DNA of 64,000 bases from contig NZ_SMCO01000008.1 in assembly GCF_004346685.1 (NCBI RefSeq), forward strand, positions 1 through 64,000, read 5' to 3'. This stretch comes from Sulfurirhabdus autotrophica. GTDB lineage: Bacteria; Pseudomonadota; Gammaproteobacteria; Burkholderiales; SMCO01. This document shows, piece by piece, positions 1 to 9,544 of this stretch (position 1 is the first letter of the stretch; the number at the start of each line of letters is the position of its first letter). The notes beneath the pieces are model-generated. The model did not search any database, was not told the origin of the DNA, and worked only from the letters and a program-made list of their open reading frames with translations. Made by a program: the position numbers and the translations under genes.

Positions 1-88
1 AGGTGCCCCTCAAGACTTACTGCACTTTTTTTGATAGTTCGTGCTTTTACACAATACCGTCAAATTTGATACAAAGGAATAATACAAG

Positions 89-108
89 GTTGGGCTGCCA
101 AGCCCAAC
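89..108. repeat. REP-like inverted repeat downstream of the RAYT gene
   Basis: An 8-bp perfect stem (GTTGGGCT / AGCCCAAC, loop gcca) lies just beyond the stop codon of the transposase gene at 117-647. The same GTTGGGC/GCCCAAC arms recur on the other side of that gene at 664-690. Paired palindromes beside a RAYT gene are the usual arrangement for REP sequences mobilised by this enzyme class. Confidence 0.7.
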
Positions 109-116
109 ATTTCCAT

Positions 117-647
117 TTATTCGCCAAACCTTCCATCTTCTTCTGATTTCTCGTGAACACCCCAATCCGCATTCAGCCATCCCATAAGGATATAACGGTG
201 AATACTTGAATACGGCCAGTCGCTTGCGCGTTCAACATACCCGTGCTTGACCGGGTTGTAATGGATGTAATCCACATGGGCTTGCAAATCCTGCTCATCC
301 CGAATCTGATGTTCCCAATATCGTCGTTGCCATATTCCCCGCTCACGCTTTGCAACCCGGCTTGCCCGGATGCGCTCCTCCTTCGGTAATCCACGGGAAA
401 AATTGGCTTTGATCAAAGACCATCGTTTTGGGAAGTCCGCGTCTTCTGGCGGAAAACGCCAGATAGCGTGAAGATAATCAGGCAAAACGACCATGGCTTC
501 AATGATAAAAGGGTGGCGTTGCCTCACTTTTGCAACGATCTCCCTCAATCGGTCCACATGCTCAATCAGCAAAGCGCTTTTGCGCTCTGCCAAGGCAAGG
601 GTGAAGAAATAGGTTCCACCTGCACTGTTTGCTCTGCGATAACGCAT
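117..647 (-). CDS. REP-associated tyrosine transposase (RAYT, Y1_Tnp family)
   Basis: This 176-residue protein is a single-domain HUH/Y1 nuclease of the REP-associated group, which cuts and rejoins single-stranded DNA at REP hairpins. The motif region LPDYLHAIW (residues 55-63) corresponds to the metal-binding HUH motif, but its first His is Tyr58 and only His60 remains. The catalytic Tyr is probably Tyr127 in DYIHYNPVKHGYV, a sequence typical of RAYTs. Length matches the family. Matching inverted repeats (89-108 and 664-690) flank the gene, as expected if it acts on its own REPs. The Tyr58 variant may be tolerated in this subfamily or may reduce activity. Family assignment is secure; activity is not. 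Confidence 0.88.
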   Translation of the reverse strand: MRYRRANSAGGTYFFTLALAERKSALLIEHVDRLREIVAKVRQRHPFIIEAMVVLPDYLHAIWRFPPEDADFPKRWSLIKANFSRGLPKEERIRASRVAKRERGIWQRRYWEHQIRDEQDLQAHVDYIHYNPVKHGYVERASDWPYSSIHRYILMGWLNADWGVHEKSEEDGRFGE

Positions 648-663
648 ATTATGATCTTTTTTT

Positions 664-690
664 GTTGGGCTTCATTACATTCTGCCCAAC
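664..690. repeat. REP-like inverted repeat upstream of the RAYT gene
   Basis: GTTGGGC (664-670) and GCCCAAC (684-690) form a 7-bp stem with a 13-base loop immediately upstream of the transposase start at 647. The arms are the same as those of the hairpin at 89-108, so the gene is bracketed by two REP-like elements. Confidence 0.65.
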
Positions 691-852
691 CAACGCAAGC
701 TATATGAATCACGATGCCACTTTGAATTAGGTTCTTTAAATATTTTTATGTCAATGTAATGCAACAGATTCTATGTTGCATTTAATTTAACTGCAAGTTT
801 AAGGGGTGAAAATACCCCAATGAATATTCCAACCGAAGAGCCACCATTAAAT

Positions 853-896
853 AGCTTAGATTCGTGTAAATGCCTGCGCTCCCACGAATCTAAGCT
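853..896. repeat. 14-bp perfect hairpin in the leader before the TetR gene
   Basis: Positions 853-866 and 883-896 are perfect reverse complements (arm core CTTAGATTCGTG) around a 16-base loop. No T-run follows, so it is not an ordinary terminator. It lies in the 370-bp gap 648-1020, which also holds a 56-codon reading frame (820-990) behind an AGGGG-like site. The hairpin falls inside that frame, so the frame is doubtful. The hairpin could be an operator, a transcript-stability element or another mobile repeat. Confidence 0.55.
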
Positions 897-1020
897 TAAC
901 TCTTTCCAAAAAGACGGGATTTTTCAAACACAGTTCAATCAAGCACTCAAGACACATTTTGCTATCACTATCACTAAACGAGTAAAATAGATTTTTCTAC
1001 GCGATTTTCTCATCACTCCC

Positions 1021-1587
1021 ATGAAAACCAAAGGCCAGGACAACCGGCAACATATCATTGATGCGGCTAACATGCTGTTCTACCGGCAGGGGTTTAATCA
1101 GACTTCGTTTTCTGAAATTGCGGATCAGGCGCACATCCCACGCGGGAATTTTTACTATTATTTCAAATCCAAAGATGACATTCTGGCTGCGGTGATTGAA
1201 GACAGAATCCAGCGTATGCGCGCCATGCTGGCAGAATGGGATACCCAATTTCCCAACCCCAAGGACAAGCTGCATCGCTTTTTAGACATGCTGCTCAATA
1301 GTGAAGCTGATCTGGTTCGCTATGGATGCCCTATCGGATCATTGGCTGTTGAGCTCAGCAAAACACAGCAAGATATGCAATCCAAGGCAAAAGACATGTT
1401 CGATGTTTTTGTAGACTGGCTCATTCCACAATTTGAAGCCTTGGGTCACAAAACCGAAGCTCGTATGATGGCCTTACGTTTGCTGGCTAAAGGTCAAGGG
1501 GTCAGCGTGATCAGCAATGCTTATTCAGATGCAAATTTTTTACGCGCTGAGATTGCCGAACTAAATAACTGGATTGAGCAACTTTAG
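1021..1587 (+). CDS. TetR/AcrR family transcriptional regulator
   Basis: A 188-residue one-component regulator. The N-terminal helix-turn-helix covers about residues 8-55, with the family pattern of an initial helix (IIDAANMLFYRQGF), then TSFSEIADQAHI and the recognition segment PRGNFYYYFKSKDD. The C-terminal ligand domain carries CPIGSLAVELS, seen in the NemR/AcuR-like branch. The gene runs towards, and ends 70 bp from, the exporter operon on the other strand (1658-4364). It could repress that operon by analogy with other TetR-efflux pairs, but the tail-to-tail arrangement makes this uncertain. The ligand is unknown. Confidence 0.88.
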   Translation: MKTKGQDNRQHIIDAANMLFYRQGFNQTSFSEIADQAHIPRGNFYYYFKSKDDILAAVIEDRIQRMRAMLAEWDTQFPNPKDKLHRFLDMLLNSEADLVRYGCPIGSLAVELSKTQQDMQSKAKDMFDVFVDWLIPQFEALGHKTEARMMALRLLAKGQGVSVISNAYSDANFLRAEIAELNNWIEQL

Positions 1588-1657
1588 CGCCAGCAATCAA
1601 ATCCATTATTAGAAAAAACACCAACACCCGTATTTGAAATTGAAATCAAGACTGCCC

Positions 1658-2557
1658 TCAACGCGCTAAAGCCTTTCCCTGCATTTCCACTTCCACTCGC
1701 TGCCCCAACTTAAGCGGCGTAGGTTCCAATAGCGCAATTTTCACCAGCAACACGCGCGTATCTGAAGGTCTTCCCGGGTCCTGGGGTTTTAAACGTCTGT
1801 CTACTACTGCATCAGGTATTTCTTCCACCTTTCCTTGCCAGGATTGATTTACGTAACCTTCTGCGGTTATCTGAACTTTAGCGCCTGTCACTATTCGGCC
1901 CACATCAAACTCATCCACTTCTGCTTCCACGCGCATTTTACTGAGATCGGCTATCATCACCAAGTGCGTACCAGGTGCGACCATTTCCCCGGGGTTGGTG
2001 TAGCGGGTAATTATCACGCCATCAATCGGCGAGAGAATACGTGATTTATCAAGTGACACTTGAATGCGCCGCGCAGCGGCCTGTGCAGTGGCAAGTCGTG
2101 CCAAGGCGGCTTTATGATCATGCACCGCGCGATCCAGATTTTGCTTGGTCCCCATCTGTTTCTGGAACAGCAATTTGTACCGCTCAACTTCTATTTTTGC
2201 CAATTGTAATGTCGCTTCTGCTTCACGTATTTTTGCTCTGGATTCCGCCAACATCGCTCGCAGTTCATCTGTTTCCAATTCTGCAATCAGATCGCCTTTT
2301 TTCACGGACATTTTTTCATCGACTGGCAACTTTACCACTACTCCACTTTGCTCAGCACTCACTACGATTTCTGCGCCGGGATAAGTAACCACCCGCCCTT
2401 CAGCAATGATTCGCACAGATTGACTCGAGTTGATCTTGACCGCAGGTGCTGTTTTCCCGGGATTTTCCTGCGGCTTGCCACATGCCCCCAATCCAGCTGC
2501 CATCATCACAAAAAGCAACAGTAAGAATAATCGTTTGAATTGTTGAGACATCGCCAT
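1658..2557 (-). CDS. HlyD-family membrane fusion lipoprotein of an ABC exporter (DevB-like)
   Basis: The periplasmic adaptor subunit that links an inner-membrane ABC exporter to an outer-membrane channel. A lipoprotein signal ends in LGAC (Cys about residue 26), so the protein is probably anchored in a membrane. The barrel-sandwich halves (ISAEQ/VVKLPVDEKMSVKKGDLIAEL and ILSPIDGVI) flank an alpha-hairpin of about residues 95-165, followed by a beta-barrel domain. I use the ATG at 2557 because AGGGAA lies six bases upstream; the longer frame starts with TTG at 2560. It is the last gene of the permease-ATPase-adaptor operon, 10 bp after the ATPase gene. The substrate is unknown. Confidence 0.88.
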   Translation of the reverse strand: MAMSQQFKRLFLLLLFVMMAAGLGACGKPQENPGKTAPAVKINSSQSVRIIAEGRVVTYPGAEIVVSAEQSGVVVKLPVDEKMSVKKGDLIAELETDELRAMLAESRAKIREAEATLQLAKIEVERYKLLFQKQMGTKQNLDRAVHDHKAALARLATAQAAARRIQVSLDKSRILSPIDGVIITRYTNPGEMVAPGTHLVMIADLSKMRVEAEVDEFDVGRIVTGAKVQITAEGYVNQSWQGKVEEIPDAVVDRRLKPQDPGRPSDTRVLLVKIALLEPTPLKLGQRVEVEMQGKALAR

Positions 2558-2567
2558 CAATTCCCTG

Positions 2568-3227
2568 TTAAGTCAGCTTGCCATCACGAATCGTCAGAAC
2601 ACGGTCGGAAATTTCCCGCACTTGTGGGTCGTGTGTCACAATCAATAGCGCACGATCTTTCTGCTTCGCCAGATCACGAAAGAGGGACAGTATCTGCCCG
2701 CCAGTTTGAGAGTCCAGATTTGCAGTAGGCTCATCAGCAAGAATAATGGCAGCATTGCCTGCCAGTGCACGCGCAATCGCGACCCGCTGCTTCTGACCGC
2801 CAGACAAATCCTCCGGCAAAAAATCTTTACGTTCAGCCAGCCCAACCGCATCCAGGGCACGCGCCGCTTCATCCTGTGCTGTATGGTTTTTAACGCCCTT
2901 GATATTTAATGCGTATTCCACATTTTCAACCGCGGTAAGAGAAGGAAACAAATTAAATTGCTGGAATACAAAGCCAATGTATTTTCTGCGTATTGCTGCC
3001 AACCGCCTAGGATCAACCAGCGCATCATCTATCATGACCCGTCCATCACTGGGTGTAAGAATGCACCCTAAAATTGAGAGCAGCGTGGTTTTTCCCGAAC
3101 CAGACGGCCCTTCCAGCGTTACAACTTCACCCCGTTCCAATGCCAGCGAAATACCATTGAGCACTTGCACAGCTTGATTGCCTTCCCTGTACACCTTGAT
3201 AATATTTTCGGCTTTCAGCACTGGCAT
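2568..3227 (-). CDS. ABC transporter ATP-binding protein (MacB/DevA/LolD class)
   Basis: A 219-residue nucleotide-binding subunit. Walker A GPSGSGKTT is at residues 40-48, the Q-loop FQQFNLF at 88-94, signature LSGGQ at 141-145, Walker B IILADEPT at 161-168 and switch His in THDPQV. The fold and length match the LolD/MacB/DevA ATPases that drive mechanotransmission exporters. It lies 9 bp downstream of the permease gene and just before the adaptor gene, so the three form one operon. Confidence 0.92.
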   Translation of the reverse strand: MPVLKAENIIKVYREGNQAVQVLNGISLALERGEVVTLEGPSGSGKTTLLSILGCILTPSDGRVMIDDALVDPRRLAAIRRKYIGFVFQQFNLFPSLTAVENVEYALNIKGVKNHTAQDEAARALDAVGLAERKDFLPEDLSGGQKQRVAIARALAGNAAIILADEPTANLDSQTGGQILSLFRDLAKQKDRALLIVTHDPQVREISDRVLTIRDGKLT

Positions 3228-3236
3228 GGCGTGTCC

Positions 3237-4364
3237 TTATGTTCTGAATACCAGTGCGGGATCTATCGATGCCACTTTTCTGAAAGAAAGCATGGCAGCC
3301 GCAAGGCACAGTATCAATGTGCCAAAAAAAACCCACACTACCAGTTCCGGATAAATAATCAGTTTTAAATCCAGCTTGCTGACTAAAGGCCGCAGGGCGT
3401 AAGACAGTAATGCGCCCAGCGTAAATCCCGTTACAGCGGCAATCGTGGCCTGCTTGGCCAGGATGAGATATATATCTGCATTCGTCCCGCCAATTGCCTT
3501 AACTGTGCCGAATTCCTTCACATGCTCCATGGTCATGGTATAAAGGGTTTGCGCAACCACCACGACCCCCACCAGACACCCCAGAAAAACAGTCAGGTAC
3601 ATATTCAGCCCGATCCCTGTGCTGTTTATCCAGTAATCCCGGGACTGGGTAGCCCAGCCATCTTTAGTATAGACATCGTTATAAGGTAAACGCCTGCGCA
3701 TTTCAGCAATGACCTTGGTTTCATCTGCTCCAGGCGCAAGTTTTGCCACAATATAGGCAGTTCGCCCGCCAAAATATTGATACATCAAAAACTGGGCCAG
3801 CTGGAAATCCATAAAGGCTATCGGTGTTGTAGTAAAAGACCGCGCTTCTTGCGTCAAACCGATAATTTTTAAACGCTGATCCAGAATTTCCCGATAGTCA
3901 CCCACCTTAAATTTTCCGAAACGCTTGGTGGCGGATTCGTCCAGAAAAAAATAATGTCCTCGCCGTAAATCGGCCACATCGCCATGAATGATGCGCCAGG
4001 GCAAATTCCAGCGTGCCAGATCATCCATTGCATAAACCATAATGCCTTCACGTGCTCCGCTGGGAAGCGAAATCTGCATGAAGCCTACAAGCAAATTATC
4101 TGCACGCTGTATGCCGGGTATTGAACGTACACGCTGCACCAGAGAATCCGAAAAGGGGCTGGCGAAATCAATATTGGGTGTATTTTTTGAAGAAACCCAG
4201 ATATCGGCATTCATTTTCCGAATGGTGATCGTCGCATTATCCAGCAAGCCGACAAACAGCCCGGCTTGTACCAATACCAATGTAACGGCAAATGCAACAC
4301 CCGATATCGTGGTCAAAAACCGCAATTTGTCATGCAACAGTATTTTTCGCGCCAAATCGACCAT
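3237..4364 (-). CDS. FtsX-like ABC permease (DevC-like)
   Basis: A 375-residue inner-membrane subunit with the MacB/DevC layout: an N-terminal membrane helix (residues 15-40), a large periplasmic domain (about 40-255), then three C-terminal helices in an FtsX domain (about 260-375). N-terminal motifs such as DKLRFLTTISGVAFAVTLVL and NADIWVSS are typical of the DevC group, which exports glycolipids in cyanobacteria and unknown lipids or small molecules in proteobacteria. It is the first gene of the operon. Its start is 193 bp from the divergent purB start, so the two promoters share this gap. Confidence 0.88.
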   Translation of the reverse strand: MVDLARKILLHDKLRFLTTISGVAFAVTLVLVQAGLFVGLLDNATITIRKMNADIWVSSKNTPNIDFASPFSDSLVQRVRSIPGIQRADNLLVGFMQISLPSGAREGIMVYAMDDLARWNLPWRIIHGDVADLRRGHYFFLDESATKRFGKFKVGDYREILDQRLKIIGLTQEARSFTTTPIAFMDFQLAQFLMYQYFGGRTAYIVAKLAPGADETKVIAEMRRRLPYNDVYTKDGWATQSRDYWINSTGIGLNMYLTVFLGCLVGVVVVAQTLYTMTMEHVKEFGTVKAIGGTNADIYLILAKQATIAAVTGFTLGALLSYALRPLVSKLDLKLIIYPELVVWVFFGTLILCLAAAMLSFRKVASIDPALVFRT

Positions 4365-4533
4365 ATATAGTGGATTTATCCTCTATAAAAAACACAACCA
4401 TCACTATAACGTTAGTTAGCAATACTGCGTTAGTCAAAGCTAAATATAAAAACACCAGATAAAACATTGCACTGCGAAAATCGTAGCCTATTGATGCAAT
4501 CTCAAGGTGAATACAACTGTGATAAAATGCTGA

Positions 4534-5928
<1,395 letters not shown>

Positions 5929-5935
5929 AAACACA

Positions 5936-5961
5936 GGTCGTGGGCCCCAACACCCACGGCC
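5936..5961 (+). terminator. Probable purB terminator hairpin
   Basis: A 9-bp stem (5936-5944 with 5953-5961, one G-T wobble) starts 7 bp after the purB stop and is followed a few bases later by a short T-rich stretch. The T-tract is weak, so termination efficiency is uncertain. Confidence 0.5.
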
Positions 5962-6033
5962 ATCCAGTTTTGTTATCCAGTTCACAATACTGCTGCTATT
6001 AAGCCAGCACTTTAATTTTAAGAGGCTAGCAAC

Positions 6034-6891
6034 ATGTCAGATTACTCACTAGACGTTACTGCAGAAAATTTTCAGAACATCGTTATTGCCGGTTCCAATA
6101 AAGTTCCGGTGATTGTGGATTTTTGGGCGCCCTGGTGCGGACCATGCAAATCTCTCAAGCCGATATTAGAAAAACTGGCAGAGGAATATCAAGGCAAATT
6201 CATACTGGCCAAGGTCAATTCAGATGATCACCAACAACTTGCCACGCAATATGGCGTCAGAGGCATTCCCAATGTCAAAGCCTTTGTGAATGGTGAAATA
6301 GTGGATGAATTTTCAGGTGCATTACCCGAAGGAACGGTGCGCGAGTTTATCGACAAACTGCTCCCTTCTCCCTGTGATGAGTTACGCAAACAGGCCATGG
6401 AAGTGTATCGACAAGGGAATGCCGCAGAAGCACTAAAAATGCTGGCCTCTGTTGCAAATCTTGATCCGAAAAACGAACAAATCCACATAGATGCGGCTGA
6501 AATCATGCTGGATATTGATCAAGTGGATGAAGCCAAGAGATTACTTTCCAATTTGCCTCCAGCCTTCCGGGGAGAGGCACGCGTCATTGCAATGCTCGCG
6601 CGCCTTGATTTTGCAGACAAAAGCAAAGGACTACCTGACTCAATCGAACTGGAAAAGCGCATTACCGCCAATGAAAATGATCTGGATGCGCGCCTGCAAC
6701 TGGCCAATCAGATGGTTGCAAAACAGCAATATGAAACCGCGCTGGATCAGTTACTGGAAATTATCCAGCGGGACCCTACATATGGTAATGAAGCAGGTCG
6801 AAAAACCATGTTATCTATATTTATCCTGCTGGGTGGACATGGAGAAATAGTCAGCAAGTACCGCCGTTTGATGGCAAGTGCACTTCACTGA
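6034..6891 (+). CDS. cnoX: Chaperedoxin (thioredoxin domain plus TPR, YbbN/CnoX family)
   Basis: A 285-residue cytosolic protein. Residues 1-110 form a thioredoxin fold with active site WCGPC (Cys35, Cys38); residues 120-285 form TPR-like helices. This two-part architecture and the length match CnoX/YbbN, which protects substrates from oxidation and hands them to GroEL. E. coli CnoX has lost the first Cys, but this protein keeps both, so it may also act as a reductase. The start ATG follows AGAGG at good spacing. It appears monocistronic between purB and the GAF gene. Confidence 0.9.
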   Translation: MSDYSLDVTAENFQNIVIAGSNKVPVIVDFWAPWCGPCKSLKPILEKLAEEYQGKFILAKVNSDDHQQLATQYGVRGIPNVKAFVNGEIVDEFSGALPEGTVREFIDKLLPSPCDELRKQAMEVYRQGNAAEALKMLASVANLDPKNEQIHIDAAEIMLDIDQVDEAKRLLSNLPPAFRGEARVIAMLARLDFADKSKGLPDSIELEKRITANENDLDARLQLANQMVAKQQYETALDQLLEIIQRDPTYGNEAGRKTMLSIFILLGGHGEIVSKYRRLMASALH

Positions 6892-7016
6892 TATATTAAC
6901 TATTCCGGTTGCATAACCTATAATCCTAACAACGACCATTTGAAATTCTTGAAGTGCGTAAGTTCTTCACTGAAAGGAATACAATCAATCGGTAAATCGA
7001 CGTTATTAGGATAAGT

Positions 7017-7769
7017 ATGGGCGACGCAGAAAATCTACTCACTGGCCTTCACGTACTCACAGATTTCCTGGAGTCCCAAGGCAACCTTGACGACAATCTG
7101 CAGCAACTCGCGGCCATGTCAGCAAAAATCCTCAATGCTGAAAACTGCTCCATCATGCTGTTGAGCGAAGGTGAGTTTGATGAACTGAGTTTGCGTGTAT
7201 GCGCGAACCACGGTGCCCTGCCTGCCAAAGCCTATAAAGAAACCATGAAAAAGGGCGAAGGCATTTCAGGTCATGTCATTGCTACAGGAAAGTCACTGCT
7301 TATCGAGAACATCGACAACTCGGAATTTTCGAAATGGGCCAGACACACTCAAGACCCTAATAAAAGCGTGCTTTCTTCACCCATCCTGATTAACAGTAAA
7401 ATCATTGGCGTGATTAACGTGAATGGGCAAAAACAAAAGCGCCCCTTTAACCTGGACGACCTGAATCTGCTGGATATTGTGGCGCTTTTCATTGGAAAAT
7501 CCATCCAGGTGAATCAACTGCAAAGCGTTTTACGTTCTCGTTTTGCACAAATGGCACTGGTGGATAATGCAGGAAAGTCTGTTGAAAATGTGATGATTAA
7601 CGCTGCGCAAGACCCTGATAAAATGGCGAAAATCGTCGCAAAATCGTTCTATCGGGAAATGGCGAAATCGGGATTTGGTTCAGCGCAGATAATCAATGCT
7701 GCTTCTGAAATCATTTCTGAGTTAACGAGAAATCTGGATAAACACAGCAAGCGTGCAGCCAAGAAGTAA
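7017..7769 (+). CDS. GAF-domain protein
   Basis: A 250-residue soluble protein. The GAF domain spans about residues 20-165, with the typical ILNAENCSIMLL, GEGISGHVIATGKSLLIENI and SVLSSPILINSKIIGVINV segments. The C-terminal 85 residues are helical, lysine-rich at the end, and contain no HisKA, GGDEF or other output domain that I recognise. It may be a stand-alone ligand or redox sensor acting through a partner. It starts 125 bp after cnoX behind an AGGA site and converges on the DHH gene. Ligand and partner are unknown. Confidence 0.8.
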   Translation: MGDAENLLTGLHVLTDFLESQGNLDDNLQQLAAMSAKILNAENCSIMLLSEGEFDELSLRVCANHGALPAKAYKETMKKGEGISGHVIATGKSLLIENIDNSEFSKWARHTQDPNKSVLSSPILINSKIIGVINVNGQKQKRPFNLDDLNLLDIVALFIGKSIQVNQLQSVLRSRFAQMALVDNAGKSVENVMINAAQDPDKMAKIVAKSFYREMAKSGFGSAQIINAASEIISELTRNLDKHSKRAAKK

Positions 7770-7845
7770 ACTACACAAGATTTAAACGTTCATCACAAAG
7801 GCACTATTCCTGTACCATCATGATGAATATTTAATCTGCTTAAAT

Positions 7846-8778
7846 TTAACCATCCTCATTTATCTTGGTGATCAATTCCTGCAATATTGATTCAGCTTTG
7901 TCATTTTCCACCTGACACGTACCTGCATTTAAATGGCCACCACCGCCATACTGCAGCATCAGTTCACCCACATTGGTATTTGAACCACGATCAAGAATGG
8001 ATTTACCTGTGGCAAAAACGGTATTCTGCTGCTTCAATCCCCATAAAACATGGATTGAGATATTGCATTCAGGGTAAAGCGCATAAATTACGAATCGATT
8101 ACCGGCATAAATGGTTTCTTCATGGCGAAGATCGAGCACAACCAGATTGCCAAAAACCTTGGAGCAGCGCTTAATCTGTTCCTTGAATTTTGCATCATGC
8201 TCGAAATACATAGCCGAACGTTCCTTCACATCCGGTAATTGCATAATCTCGGTGATATTGTGATTTCTGCAATAATCGATCAAATCCATCATCAGATTGT
8301 AATTTGAAATACGGAATTCACGGAAACGCCCCAGACCAGTGCGGGCATCCATTAGATAATTCAGCAATACCCAGCCTTCAGGATTCAAAATCTCATCGCG
8401 TGAAAACTGAGCGGCATCGCCCTTGTCCACCGCAGCCATCATATCGTCCCATTCCGCCGGAAAAGCCTTTTTCCCGCCATAATAGTCATACACCACCCGC
8501 GCGGCAGACGGCGCTTCAGGATCTATCACATGATTACTGCGTTCACCGGTATTACGTATGGTTTCGGACAAATGGTGATCAAAGACGAGGTGTGCACCCG
8601 ACACATAGGGTAAATTAGTGGTGATATCATTTGGCCCGATTTCAATCTTGCCATCCTGCATATCTTTTGGGTGAACAAATTTGATATCTTCAAGCATATT
8701 GAGGTGCTTCAACAATACTGCGCAGACCAGACCATCAAAATCGCTTCGCGTAATAAGACGAAATTTTTTTCCTTCCAT
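7846..8778 (-). CDS. DHH-family phosphoesterase
   Basis: A 310-residue protein of the DHH superfamily, which includes exopolyphosphatases, oligoribonucleases and cyclic-dinucleotide phosphodiesterases. Metal-binding motifs are visible: DFDG at residues 13-16, the signature DHH at 67-69, and the C-terminal DHHA1-type glycine loop GGGGHLNAGT near residue 280. I start at the ATG at 8778, preceded by GGAGAGAAAG, rather than at the longer frame to 8811. The substrate cannot be told from sequence. The gene is monocistronic, 90 bp from dedA on the same strand. Confidence 0.85.
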   Translation of the reverse strand: MEGKKFRLITRSDFDGLVCAVLLKHLNMLEDIKFVHPKDMQDGKIEIGPNDITTNLPYVSGAHLVFDHHLSETIRNTGERSNHVIDPEAPSAARVVYDYYGGKKAFPAEWDDMMAAVDKGDAAQFSRDEILNPEGWVLLNYLMDARTGLGRFREFRISNYNLMMDLIDYCRNHNITEIMQLPDVKERSAMYFEHDAKFKEQIKRCSKVFGNLVVLDLRHEETIYAGNRFVIYALYPECNISIHVLWGLKQQNTVFATGKSILDRGSNTNVGELMLQYGGGGHLNAGTCQVENDKAESILQELITKINEDG

Positions 8779-8867
8779 AGTACTTTCTCTCCGTAACCAG
8801 AAAAATGACAATGACTATTTGGGCGACAGACCACATCGCGGAATTTTGTTTCAACTTCCTCTTAACG

Positions 8868-9509
8868 TTACGTTCTTAAGCGACGATGTTGCACATACTT
8901 GATTATCCCCGGCAGAATGGAGACAAAAATAATACCCAGCATTACCAGCGTCAGGTTTTGTTTGACGACAGGTATATTGCCAAAATAATAGCCAATGAGA
9001 ACAAAAAAGCTGATCCAGAAAATACTGCCGATAAAACTGAATAGTGCGAAGTGCGCATAGTGCATGCGGCCAATACCCGCTACAAAAGGGGCAAAGGTTC
9101 GAATAATTGGCAAAAAACGGGCAAAAATGATGGTTTTACCACCGTGCTTTTCATAGAAAGCGTGGGTTTTTTCAAGATATTCACGATTTAAAAAGCGCGA
9201 CTGCTGTTTCGAAAAAACTTTGGGCCCGATGAAACGGCCAATCCAGTAATTCGTGTTATCGCCCAGGAAAGCCGCTGCCACCAGCAGGGGAAACAGCGTC
9301 TGGATTTCCATCCCGCCTGCTGCTGCAAGCGTGCCCGCAACAAACAGCAAAGAGTCACCTGGCAAAAATGGTGTGATCACCAACCCGGTTTCGCAAAAGA
9401 TAATCAGAAATAAAATCAGGTAAACCCAAGAACCGTAATTCTGGATGATCACACTGAGATGTTGATCCAGATGCAGAACGATATCAATAAATAAACTTAT
9501 ATATTCCAC
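8868..9509 (-). CDS. DedA family membrane protein
   Basis: A 213-residue polytopic inner-membrane protein of the DedA/VTT family, implicated in phospholipid scrambling and undecaprenyl-phosphate recycling. The family signature ETGLVITPFLPGDSLLF is near residues 41-57, followed by a re-entrant segment and KHGGKTIIFARFLPIIRTF (about residues 119-138) with its conserved Arg. The length is typical. It lies just downstream of secF on the same strand but is separated by a small gap containing a hairpin, so co-transcription is possible but unproven. Confidence 0.9.
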   Translation of the reverse strand: MEYISLFIDIVLHLDQHLSVIIQNYGSWVYLILFLIIFCETGLVITPFLPGDSLLFVAGTLAAAGGMEIQTLFPLLVAAAFLGDNTNYWIGRFIGPKVFSKQQSRFLNREYLEKTHAFYEKHGGKTIIFARFLPIIRTFAPFVAGIGRMHYAHFALFSFIGSIFWISFFVLIGYYFGNIPVVKQNLTLVMLGIIFVSILPGIIKYVQHRRLRT

Positions 9510-9544
9510 AAGTCTTACCCGATATTTGTACTCTAGCGCACCTG

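Noticed and set aside
997-1275. Minus-strand frame opposite the TetR gene
   Set aside because: It is the antisense shadow of the TetR gene and encodes no recognisable protein.
2041-2388. Plus-strand frames over the HlyD gene
   Set aside because: They are out-of-frame shadows of a clear minus-strand membrane fusion gene.
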